Source: Sulfurimonas sp.
GTDB lineage: Bacteria; Campylobacterota; Campylobacteria; Campylobacterales; Sulfurimonadaceae
Direction: 5' to 3'
Length of the DNA stretch: 5,558 nt
Assembly (NCBI GenBank): GCA_027083475.1
Contig: JALWON010000188.1
Location: forward strand, 1 to 5,558
Under the pieces are notes generated by a model that did no database searches, was not told the origin of the DNA, and saw only the letters and a list, made by a program, of their open reading frames with translations. The first letter of the stretch is position 1. Every line of letters starts with the position of its first letter. The position numbers and the translations under genes are program-made. This document shows, in pieces, positions 1 through 4,836 of the stretch.

Positions 1-69
1 AATTGGAGTAGTTACAAATTAAAAGATGGTGACAAATTGGAACTTCTGGATTTTGTTGGTGGTGGTTAG
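1..69 (+). CDS. thiS: ThiS sulfur carrier protein, C-terminal fragment
   Basis: This is the 3' end of a gene that begins before the window: 22 codons in frame from base 1, then TAG at 67-69. The readable peptide runs NWSSYKLKDGDKLELLDF and ends in VGGG. ThiS proteins are beta-grasp, ubiquitin-like carriers of about 65 residues. Their C-terminal Gly-Gly is adenylated and thiocarboxylated to donate sulfur to the thiazole of thiamine. The 'D.D.(I/L)E(I/V/L)..FVGGG' ending matches what I remember of Bacillus subtilis ThiS. Only about a third of the protein is visible. MoaD also ends in Gly-Gly, but the FVGGG tail and the preceding DGDKLEL strand fit ThiS better. It converges on fliL, with 54 bases between the stop codons. 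Confidence 0.8.
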   Translation, partial: NWSSYKLKDGDKLELLDFVGGG

Positions 70-71
70 CC

Positions 72-107
72 TTTAGACATCCTTGAGTGCATGAAAAGGA
101 GTCTAAA
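72..107. other. Imperfect hairpin between convergent thiS and fliL
   Basis: TTTAGAC (72-78) plus TCCTT (80-84) pairs with AAGGA (96-100) plus GTCTAAA (101-107). This gives 12 base pairs with one bulged A at 79 and an 11-nt loop. It starts three bases after the thiS stop. Neither strand has a real U-tract after the stem, so it is not a textbook intrinsic terminator. It could still end transcription or protect the 3' end of the thiS mRNA. Its function is inferred from position only. Confidence 0.45.
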
Positions 108-117
108 AGAGAACAAT

Positions 118-145
118 GTAAAACTACTGAATGACAAATTCAGTA
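118..145 (-). terminator. Candidate terminator of the fliL transcript
   Basis: TACTGAAT (125-132) and ATTCAGTA (138-145) form a perfect 8-bp stem around a 5-nt loop. On the - strand the stem covers the last codons and stop of fliL and is followed by GTTTTAC, a short U-run. The stem is AT-rich and the tract is short, so this is a weak terminator candidate. The hairpin at 72-107 lies just beyond it. Confidence 0.4.
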
Positions 146-675
146 AAATAAATACCTTTAATTCTTCCATCTGATATCATGGAATTCAAGGTGTCCATGA
201 TTTGATTTTCGACCTTACTTTTTCCTTTTTTGGAAGATATTTCTTCTAAGGTTTTAGAACTTAAAATTCGAATGATCCTATCTCTAAGGACTGCTGTTTT
301 TGCATCAAGTTCTAAGCTTAACTCTTCACCTTCAAGTTCTAAAGAGAGTGTTACTTTTAAGTACCTTCTCCCTGCATCACTTTTTAAATTTACTGTAAAA
401 GTATCTAAAGGATATAAAGTACCTATATCACTCAGCTGTCTTGAGTTGTCCATCATACCAGAGGAGCTACTTTTTCTCTGTTTGACAACCTTTTTTTCTT
501 TTACTTGAGGTGCTGCTGTCGCATCTTCTTCATCATCTGAGCCCATAAGAATAAATGCTAAAACACCACCAATCGCAATAATCAATACAAGCACAACAAT
601 GATGATTATCATCAACATATTACTCGATTTTTTTTCCTTTGGTGCTTCTTCTTCTTTTTTTTCTTCTTCAGCCAT
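124..675 (-). CDS. fliL: Flagellar basal body-associated protein FliL
   Basis: FliL is a single-pass inner-membrane protein that surrounds or contacts the stator units of the flagellar motor and supports torque and stator engagement. The 183-residue product has a short, highly charged Glu/Lys cytoplasmic tail (1-18). One strongly hydrophobic helix follows (about 19-44, rich in Ile, Val and Leu), then an acidic and basic low-complexity linker (47-80). The periplasmic FliL domain starts near residue 86, with 'YPLDTFTVNL', 'RRYLKVTLSLEL', 'LRDRIIRILSSKTLEEI' and the C-terminal 'GRIKGIYFTEFVIQ'. Length and layout are normal for the family. The ATG at 675 is preceded by AAGGAAG (680-686) four bases away. 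It lies 32 nt downstream of the small gene at 708-968 and is probably co-transcribed with it. No other flagellar gene is visible; on the downstream side the neighbour is thiS. Confidence 0.95.
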   Translation of the reverse strand: MAEEEKKEEEAPKEKKSSNMLMIIIIVVLVLIIAIGGVLAFILMGSDDEEDATAAPQVKEKKVVKQRKSSSSGMMDNSRQLSDIGTLYPLDTFTVNLKSDAGRRYLKVTLSLELEGEELSLELDAKTAVLRDRIIRILSSKTLEEISSKKGKSKVENQIMDTLNSMISDGRIKGIYFTEFVIQ

Positions 676-707
676 TTTTCTTCCTTGAAATGATTTTTAT
701 GAGTATA

Positions 708-968
708 TCATATTAAATGTGTAATTTCTAAAGCTTTAATCATCTCTTCAAAGATTGCTCCAAATTCACGATTGATATCTTCTCCATACTCTATAACTAA
801 AACCTCTTTACCATTGGATACGGCTGTCGTATAGACTTCAGGCTTTATAGTATATTTTGATATAATTATATCAATTTTTTGATTCACTTTTTGCTTCTCA
901 TTTTCATTATCATAAGCGATTGAAAGTCTTGAAAATTTCTCTTCACTTCTAAATTCTGCATCTAACAT
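708..968 (-). CDS. Small protein of unknown function (86 aa)
   Basis: I do not recognise this family. The 86-residue product starts MLDAEFRSEEKFSRL and is predicted soluble: there is no signal peptide, no membrane segment, no cysteine and no metal motif. It is rich in Glu, Lys and Ile. The first half looks helical and charged. The stretch 'IIISKYTIKPEVYTTAVSNGKEVLVIEYGED' looks like beta strands, and a helix (about 'EFGAIFEEMIKAL') closes the protein, suggesting a small alpha/beta fold. The ATG at 968 has GAAGGA (974-979) five bases upstream, which supports real translation. It lies between the structured element downstream of radA and fliL, in the same orientation as both. Its position suggests co-transcription with fliL; whether it is flagellar is unknown. 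Confidence 0.75.
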   Translation of the reverse strand: MLDAEFRSEEKFSRLSIAYDNENEKQKVNQKIDIIISKYTIKPEVYTTAVSNGKEVLVIEYGEDINREFGAIFEEMIKALEITHLI

Positions 969-993
969 TAGAGTCCTTCATATTGTATTTCTA

Positions 994-1001
994 ATTCTAC
1001 A
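994..1001 (-). promoter_or_regulatory. Possible -10 box for the 86-aa gene and fliL
   Basis: On the - strand the bases read TGTAGAAT, that is TAGAAT (994-999) directly preceded by TG. This would put a transcription start about 20 bases before the ATG at 968. There is no clear -35, as is usual for sigma-70 promoters in Campylobacterota. The stretch between the inverted-repeat element and the gene is very AT-rich, so chance matches are likely. If real, it makes this pair independent of radA readthrough. Confidence 0.3.
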
Positions 1002-1016
1002 ATAATAAAGATAAAT

Positions 1017-1052
1017 ATTAAGTACCTATCCACAAATAAAACCAATTAACAG
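1017..1052 (+). repeat. Left terminal inverted repeat of the element
   Basis: This arm contains AGTACCTATCC and ACAAATAAAACC. It matches the reverse complement of 1203-1238 at 34 of 36 positions. The mismatches are at 1020 against 1235 and at 1047 against 1208. The core 1021-1046/1209-1234 is 26 bp without a mismatch. It includes CTATCCACA at 1026-1034. Confidence 0.9.
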
Positions 1053-1152
1053 CGAAAAGGAAAAGGTACAGATGCAAGGCAGATTTTTAAAATCCTAGCC
1101 GTAGCTAAGATGAAAAAATCTAACGAAGTCAGGTGTGCCTTTTCCTTTTCGC
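1052..1152. repeat. Long internal imperfect hairpin of the element
   Basis: There are three stacked stems. GCGAAAAGGAAAAGG and four further bases (1052-1070) pair with 1134-1152, giving 19 pairs with one G-T wobble. After an asymmetric internal loop, AGATTTTT (1081-1088) pairs with AAAAATCT (1114-1121). After a small internal loop, ATCCTAGC (1092-1099) pairs with GCTAAGAT (1104-1111), with one C/A mismatch and a CGTA tetraloop. It is too long and too regular to be chance. No U-tract follows on either strand, so it does not look like a simple terminator. Confidence 0.85.
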
Positions 1153-1160
1153 CCGTAGGG

Positions 1161-1202
1161 AGGTTTAAAATAATACCTAGTACAAGGCATCATTTTAAAT
1201 CT
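1161..1202. repeat. Second internal hairpin of the element
   Basis: AGGTTTAAAATAATACCT (1161-1178) and its partner at 1185-1202 match at 15 of 18 positions around a 6-nt loop. The three differences are all transitions. Two of them become G-U wobbles in the - strand RNA and one in the + strand RNA. The stem abuts the right terminal repeat with no spacer. Confidence 0.8.
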
Positions 1203-1238
1203 CTGTTCATTGGTTTTATTTGTGGATAGGTACTCAAT
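1203..1238 (-). repeat. Right terminal inverted repeat of the element, overlapping the radA stop codon
   Basis: This is the partner of 1017-1052. It contains TGTGGATAG (1221-1229), the inverse of the CTATCCACA in the left arm. Its outer end covers the TGA stop (1234-1236) and two bases of the last sense codon of radA. Confidence 0.9.
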
Positions 1239-2580
1239 ACCATTCTAATAATTTTGTCACTTCATCAACAATAAATGTCTTCATAGCCGTTTTTTCTAAA
1301 GGTTTTTTCGCTAACAATACTTTCGATATATTTTGTAATTTTGCCTCTTTGAGTCTACTATCGAGTGCATACACTTCTCTTACATCACCAACTAAAGAGA
1401 CTTCCCCTATAAAAACGGTTTCTTTAGAAATGGCTCTATCTCGAAAACTACTCAAAATCGCAGCTAAAACTGCAAGATCGGCTGCTGTTTCAGTAATTTT
1501 AATGCCTCCGGTAATATTAATAAAAACATCATAACCAGAAAGAGGAATTTCAAGTTTTCGCTCTAAAAGAGCTAAAAGCATATTTAATCGATTGTTATCA
1601 AAGCCCGTTGCCTGCCTTTTGGAGTTTGGAGTATGAGACTCAGAAACGAGGGCTTGTACTTCAAGAATGATAGGTCGAGACCCCTCCATAACAACGGTAA
1701 GTGCAGAACCTGCTTGCTCTGAATCACGGTTGAAAAAACGCGAAGAAATATCAGTAGCAGAGACTAAACCTTCGCCTCGCATTTCAAAGACACCAATCTC
1801 ACTTGTAGGTCCAAAACGGTTTTTAAAACCACGAAGAATTCTCAACTCTTGAGAACTATCGCCTTCAAAATACAAAACAGTATCCACCATATGTTCAAGG
1901 ACACGCGGTCCGGCGATAGAACCCTCTTTTGTAATGTGTCCAATAATAAAAATGGCTATATCTCGCTCTTTGGCAATGCGCATCAGTTCAAAGGTAATTT
2001 GTCTCACTTGTGTAACTGATCCTGGTGCTGAGGAGATGTTTTCTGAGTAAATTGTTTGAATAGAATCAATAATGAGAAAGTCATATTTATGGTGTTCTAA
2101 TTCTACTAGTATTTGTTCTAATCGTATCTCACTTAACAAATAGAGTGCATCATGATTTGCCCGAAGACGATTTGCACGGAGTTTGATTTGTGAAGTTGAT
2201 TCCTCCCCTGTCACATACAAAACATCTTTATTGAGTGAGGCGATATTTGCTCCCACTTTGAGTAGCAGTGTTGATTTTCCAACACCGGGACTTCCCCCAA
2301 TCAATGTCAAAGAACCAGGAACAATACCACCGCCTAAAACAGTATCAAGTTCACTATCAAGTGAGCTAAAACGAAAAATTTCTTCCTCTATCACATCATT
2401 GATACTCATCGCTTTAACAGCAGTAGCAGCAGTAGATTTTGTTTGCTTCACAACTTCTTGTTGCTGTTCATTTAACTCAACAAAGGAGTCCCATGCACCA
2501 CAATTTGTACATTTTCCCATCCATTTTGGTGTTGTAAGTCCACAATGCTGACACTCAAATAAGATTTTTTTCTTTGCCAT
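1234..2580 (-). CDS. radA: DNA repair protein RadA/Sms
   Basis: RadA is a RecA-like ATPase and DnaB-type branch-migration helicase that processes recombination intermediates with RecA. The 448-residue product has every expected part. There is an N-terminal zinc finger with Cys10, Cys13, Cys24 and Cys27. The RecA-like ATPase core has Walker A GGSPGVGKST (95-104) and Walker B LIIDS (169-173). The RadA-specific KNRFG motif is at 253-257. The C-terminal Lon-like domain (about 280-448) includes 'NITGGIKITETAADLAVLAAI' and 'FIGEVSLVGDVREV'. Length is normal and nothing is disrupted. The ATG at 2580 begins MAKKKILFEC, as expected. It is divergent from the HemF-like gene across a 134-nt regulatory region, and its TGA lies inside the inverted repeat of the 222-nt element. 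Confidence 0.98.
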   Translation of the reverse strand: MAKKKILFECQHCGLTTPKWMGKCTNCGAWDSFVELNEQQQEVVKQTKSTAATAVKAMSINDVIEEEIFRFSSLDSELDTVLGGGIVPGSLTLIGGSPGVGKSTLLLKVGANIASLNKDVLYVTGEESTSQIKLRANRLRANHDALYLLSEIRLEQILVELEHHKYDFLIIDSIQTIYSENISSAPGSVTQVRQITFELMRIAKERDIAIFIIGHITKEGSIAGPRVLEHMVDTVLYFEGDSSQELRILRGFKNRFGPTSEIGVFEMRGEGLVSATDISSRFFNRDSEQAGSALTVVMEGSRPIILEVQALVSESHTPNSKRQATGFDNNRLNMLLALLERKLEIPLSGYDVFINITGGIKITETAADLAVLAAILSSFRDRAISKETVFIGEVSLVGDVREVYALDSRLKEAKLQNISKVLLAKKPLEKTAMKTFIVDEVTKLLEWY

Positions 2581-2608
2581 GTTGTGCTCTCTTGCATAAA
2601 TTTTGAAA

Positions 2609-2614
2609 ATTATA
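2609..2614 (-). promoter_or_regulatory. Probable radA -10 box
   Basis: On the - strand this is a perfect TATAAT preceded by AAGTAC, placing the start of transcription near 2602 and giving a leader of about 20 nt before the radA ATG. There is no recognisable -35 box. An AAGAGAG stretch at about 2586-2592 could serve as ribosome binding site. Confidence 0.6.
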
Positions 2615-2638
2615 GTACTTTTTTTCTAATCTTTCTTG

Positions 2639-2661
2639 TTATATGGCAAATTGCCATATAA
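2639..2661. promoter_or_regulatory. Palindromic operator candidate between radA and the HemF-like gene
   Basis: Arms TTATATGGCAA (2639-2649) and TTGCCATATAA (2651-2661) are perfect reverse complements around a single A at 2650. It lies in the divergent intergenic region, centred about 42 bases upstream of the inferred start of the HemF-like transcript and about 48 upstream of the inferred radA start. An 11+1+11 palindrome is a typical shape for a dimeric regulator site. I cannot match it to a known consensus (not the FNR TTGAT-N4-ATCAA type). No transcription factor gene is visible nearby. Position near -42 would suit an activator or a repressor blocking RNA polymerase. Confidence 0.6.
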
Positions 2662-2677
2662 ATTATTATTTATTCTA

Positions 2678-2686
2678 TGCTATTAT
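2678..2686 (+). promoter_or_regulatory. Extended -10 promoter of the HemF-like gene
   Basis: TG at 2678-2679, then C, then TATTAT (2681-2686) forms an extended -10 element. The predicted start is near 2692-2694, about 22 nt before the ATG at 2715. This excludes the upstream in-frame ATG at 2643 as a start. Confidence 0.55.
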
Positions 2687-2699
2687 TTTAAAAATAAAT

Positions 2700-2705
2700 A
2701 AAGGT
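2700..2705 (+). promoter_or_regulatory. Ribosome binding site that fixes the HemF-like start at 2715
   Basis: AAAGGT lies 9 bases upstream of the ATG at 2715. In-frame ATGs at 2721 and 2727 follow within four codons (MEMIMAK), but their spacing is longer. The upstream ATG at 2643 has no Shine-Dalgarno and lies inside the palindrome. Confidence 0.6.
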
Positions 2706-2714
2706 AAGTATTCT

Positions 2715-3749
2715 ATGGAAATGATAATGGCAAAATCACAAGAAGCAATCAGTGCTTATACCCTTGTGAGAAATTTACAAAAAAGATTTGCAGACAAACT
2801 CAGTGCTTTAAGTACACAAATAGGTGAAGACAAAGCATTTGAAGAGGTGGTATGGTTTAGAGATGCGGGCTTGCATGGTGGAGGAAGCCGTTTTGAAGCT
2901 CGTGATGCAATGCTTTTTAATACAGCAAGTGTCAATGTTTCTCAAGTACATTATAATGAACAACCCCATAGAAACTTACAATCAGCCACGGCAATCTCTA
3001 CAATTATTCATCCACAAAATCCAAATGTTCCTTCTCTTCATATGCATATAAGTTTTACAGAGGTAAAAGACAAGCCCTCATATTGGCGTATTATGGCTGA
3101 TTTAAATCCGAGTATTGATAATGAAGAAGATAAAAAGATTTTTGATGCAAAATTACAAAGCTTAGCAGGAGAGAGCTATAAAGAGGGGACACAACAAGGC
3201 AATAAATACTTTAATATCCCTGCCCTCAACAGAACTCGAGGTGTTTCTCATTTTTATCTTGAAAACTATCAGACCCAAGAGACACAAAAAGATTATGATT
3301 TTGCCTCTGCTTTTGGAGAAGGTATCATTGATACCTATATAGACATTATATCTAATGCTTTTCAAACAAGAACAAGCATTTCAGAACAAGCAAAGCGACA
3401 ACAGCTAGAGTATCATACACTCTATTTATTCCAAGTGCTTACACTCGACAGAGGCACGACATCAGGGCTTATGATTCACAACCAAAATGATGTTGGCATT
3501 ATGGGTTCATTGCCAACACATATAGACCCTGAACTTTTACACTCATGGGCAAGTAAAGTAGAAGCACCACAAGATGAACTTGTCAATGCCTTATATGCCG
3601 CTGTTGGGGAAGATGGTGTTATAGATGTTTTAACTAAAATGAAACTTGCCCAAGCAGTAAGAGACCACTATGAAGCCTATCCTGAAGCATTAAGTATGCA
3701 AGCAAGTGGCAATACCATCCCCTCTACTGTAGAAAATCATAAACTCTAA
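2715..3749 (+). CDS. hemF: Divergent oxygen-dependent coproporphyrinogen III oxidase (HemF family)
   Basis: HemF enzymes oxidatively decarboxylate two propionates of coproporphyrinogen III to give protoporphyrinogen IX, using O2. The 344-residue product shows the family landmarks in order: WFRDAG (47-52) and GGGSR (55-59), VNVSQVH (73-79), HPQNPNVPSLH (99-109), DLNP (129-132, for the usual DLTP), RTRGVSHFYLEN (173-184) and DRGTTSGL (245-252). It is clearly divergent. The signature HRxExRGxGGxFFD is degraded to LNRTRGVSHFYLE. Of the four histidines proposed as metal ligands in E. coli HemF, the equivalents of His96 and His106 are present (His99, His109), while those of His145 and His175 are not. 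The C-terminus is longer than the 299-residue E. coli protein and not alignable by eye. No signal peptide. Family membership is fairly secure; the exact reaction is not. Single gene with its own promoter, convergent with mogA. Confidence 0.85.
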   Translation: MEMIMAKSQEAISAYTLVRNLQKRFADKLSALSTQIGEDKAFEEVVWFRDAGLHGGGSRFEARDAMLFNTASVNVSQVHYNEQPHRNLQSATAISTIIHPQNPNVPSLHMHISFTEVKDKPSYWRIMADLNPSIDNEEDKKIFDAKLQSLAGESYKEGTQQGNKYFNIPALNRTRGVSHFYLENYQTQETQKDYDFASAFGEGIIDTYIDIISNAFQTRTSISEQAKRQQLEYHTLYLFQVLTLDRGTTSGLMIHNQNDVGIMGSLPTHIDPELLHSWASKVEAPQDELVNALYAAVGEDGVIDVLTKMKLAQAVRDHYEAYPEALSMQASGNTIPSTVENHKL

Positions 3750-3779
3750 AAGCAAATATTTATATCTTATTTTGCTTTT
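3748..3779. terminator. Weak bidirectional terminator between the HemF-like gene and mogA
   Basis: AAAAGCAAA (3748-3756) and TTTGCTTTT (3771-3779) form a perfect 9-bp stem with a 14-nt AT-rich loop. Each strand ends its stem in TTTT, as in bidirectional terminators between convergent genes. The stem has only two G-C pairs and overlaps the ends of both genes, whose stop codons are separated by 17 nt. Confidence 0.4.
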
Positions 3780-4300
3780 GGGCGAAATGCTTTAATGACA
3801 TCTTCATTTGTTTCTATGTATGGTCCTTCAATAAGGTCTATACAGTAAGGCACTGCTGGGAAAACAGCATCTAAACACTCACGAATTGATTTTGGTTTTC
3901 CCGGAAGATTGATGATAAGGCTTTTTCCTCGAATGCCTGCTGTTTGTCGTGAGAGAATAGCTGTGGGAACATACTGCAGACTCACCTGACGCATCAACTC
4001 GCCAAAACCTGGCATCATTTTTTCACATACATTCTCAGTTGCTTCAGGAGTGACATCCCGCAAAGCTGGACCAGTTCCCCCTGTTGTGACCACTAAAGCA
4101 CACCCTGCTTCATCACACAACTCTTTCATTGTCGCTTCGAGAACATCTTGTTCATCGGGAATACATCTATAAACAATCTCAAATTCACTTTTAAGATAAT
4201 CTTTCATCGTATTTTGAATAGCTACTCCTGAAATATCTTCATAAATTCCTTTACTTGCTCTGTCACTTGCTGTAATCACACCTATCTTAATTTCACTCAT
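3767..4300 (-). CDS. mogA: Molybdopterin adenylyltransferase MogA
   Basis: MogA activates molybdopterin by adenylating it with ATP, so that MoeA can insert molybdate (or tungstate) to complete the cofactor used by nitrate, formate and sulfur-compound oxidoreductases. The 177-residue product matches E. coli MogA along its length as I remember it: IGVITASDRASKGIYED (6-22), IPDEQ (47-51), TTGGTG (72-77), RDVTPEAT (81-88), MPGFGELMRQ, VPTAILSRQ, INLPGKPKSI (130-139) and VPYCIDLIEGPYIET. Asp49 and Asp82 correspond to the acidic residues important in E. coli. A short insert present in E. coli before 'VPYC' is missing here, which is not expected to matter. AGAAGG (4308-4313) lies 7 bases before the ATG. 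It follows bioV by 14 nt and is the last gene of the run. Confidence 0.97.
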   Translation of the reverse strand: MSEIKIGVITASDRASKGIYEDISGVAIQNTMKDYLKSEFEIVYRCIPDEQDVLEATMKELCDEAGCALVVTTGGTGPALRDVTPEATENVCEKMMPGFGELMRQVSLQYVPTAILSRQTAGIRGKSLIINLPGKPKSIRECLDAVFPAVPYCIDLIEGPYIETNEDVIKAFRPKAK

Positions 4301-4314
4301 ATTTTTTCCTTCTA

Positions 4315-4836
4315 TTAATTTTCTTGTAAAAAATGGTTTGCTTTTTTTATACTTGTTATCGTTGCATAAGCTATAAAAAATGCTTTTGCAGCCGCTGCAT
4401 CAATGATTTTATCTTCAAATCCAAGATAAACCTCTATATGCACCCCGTGCTTTTGTAATTTTTTTAACGACTCTGCAGACCACTCATAATACAAAAGTTC
4501 TTCTAACTCCTCTATACAAGTTGTCCTCTGCTCGATTCTTTGCACATTATAAGGAGCAAAACATGCCTTGATAAATGCCTGCATATAGGCATCTTTATCT
4601 TTTTTATAAGCCATCATCTGCAATCTTTTAAACTTTTGCTCTTTTGTCTGAAAAAATGCAGGTGAAAAAAGCTGTAAAGTATCTAAGCGTTTACCTCTGC
4701 CGAGTGTATCTAAACTTGCTTGGAGTGCATCAATGGCACCATAACTAAATCCCGCTATCGTATAATCACTTTTTTTTAAAAATCTATCAAAAAAGTGCTG
4801 TTCATTTTTTAAAGAAAATCCGCTAAAGAACTGCAT
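4315..4836 (-). CDS. bioV: Pimeloyl-ACP methyl ester esterase BioV
   Basis: BioV removes the methyl ester from pimeloyl-ACP methyl ester, ending pimelate chain synthesis and committing it to biotin. It replaces BioH in Helicobacter and relatives. The 173-residue product is a minimal alpha/beta hydrolase. It opens with MQFFSGFSLKNE, close to the remembered H. pylori BioV start. It has a nucleophile elbow GFSYG (29-33, Ser31), the expected acid in LGFEDKIID (Asp142) and the catalytic histidine in KANHFLQ (His168). 'LQLFSPAFF' and 'LEELLYYEWS' also fit the family. The gene is much shorter than BioH (about 256 residues) but normal for BioV. Its ATG overlaps the end of the FtsH-like gene by 14 nt and has no strong Shine-Dalgarno, so translation is probably coupled. 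No other bio gene is in view. Confidence 0.85.
   Translation of the reverse strand: MQFFSGFSLKNEQHFFDRFLKKSDYTIAGFSYGAIDALQASLDTLGRGKRLDTLQLFSPAFFQTKEQKFKRLQMMAYKKDKDAYMQAFIKACFAPYNVQRIEQRTTCIEELEELLYYEWSAESLKKLQKHGVHIEVYLGFEDKIIDAAAAKAFFIAYATITSIKKANHFLQEN

Larger units (their letters stand above)
1017..1238. mobile_element. MITE-like or structured intergenic element with terminal inverted repeats and two internal hairpins
   Basis: The 222-nt element fills the gap between radA and the 86-aa gene. Its ends are a 36-bp inverted repeat (1017-1052 and 1203-1238) with two mismatches. Inside are a long imperfect hairpin (1052-1152), a CCC-GTA-GGG mini-hairpin (1152-1160) and an 18-bp imperfect hairpin (1161-1202) that runs straight into the right terminal repeat. 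The whole would fold as a stem opening into a junction with two arms, with about 176 of 222 bases paired. It encodes no credible protein and no transposase. I find no clear target-site duplication. Size, terminal repeats and lack of coding fit a non-autonomous MITE. A REP/BIME-like mRNA-stabilising repeat or a structured RNA is the alternative. That it is repeated in the genome is inferred; only one copy is visible. Confidence 0.75.

Noticed and set aside
91..174. A 27-codon frame beginning ATG at 91 after thiS
   Set aside because: Its start lies in the loop of the 72-107 hairpin, it overlaps the end of fliL, and the peptide has no recognisable feature.
230..508. Open frame on the + strand opposite fliL
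   Set aside because: Antisense shadow of a clear FliL gene, with low-complexity Ser/Leu-rich product and no family features. The same applies to the + strand frames opposite radA and opposite the FtsH-like gene.
1110..1229. A 39-codon open frame on the + strand running through the inverted-repeat element
   Set aside because: It has no ribosome site, lies wholly within nested inverted repeats and uses the end repeats as coding sequence. It is best explained as chance openness of the element.
1011..1245. Target-site duplication flanking the 222-nt element
   Set aside because: The flanks (ATTA before, CAAT after) are inverted rather than direct matches and extend the inverted repeat. No convincing direct repeat of 2-9 bases was found, so transposition is not proven.
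2639..2661. Assignment of the palindrome to FNR/CRP, ModE or Fur
   Set aside because: It lacks the TTGAT-N4-ATCAA spacing of FNR, and its TATA ends are set too far apart for the ModE pattern I remember. It is not a good Fur match, so the regulator is left unnamed.
2643..2714. A 24-codon N-terminal extension of the HemF-like gene from an in-frame ATG at 2643
   Set aside because: The ATG lies inside the palindrome and upstream of the extended -10 box, has no Shine-Dalgarno, and the added residues (MANCHINYYLF...) are not HemF-like. The start at 2715 has a well-spaced AAAGGT.
3162..3365. Open frame on the - strand opposite the HemF-like gene
   Set aside because: Shadow of the real gene; no recognisable motif and no promoter or ribosome site.
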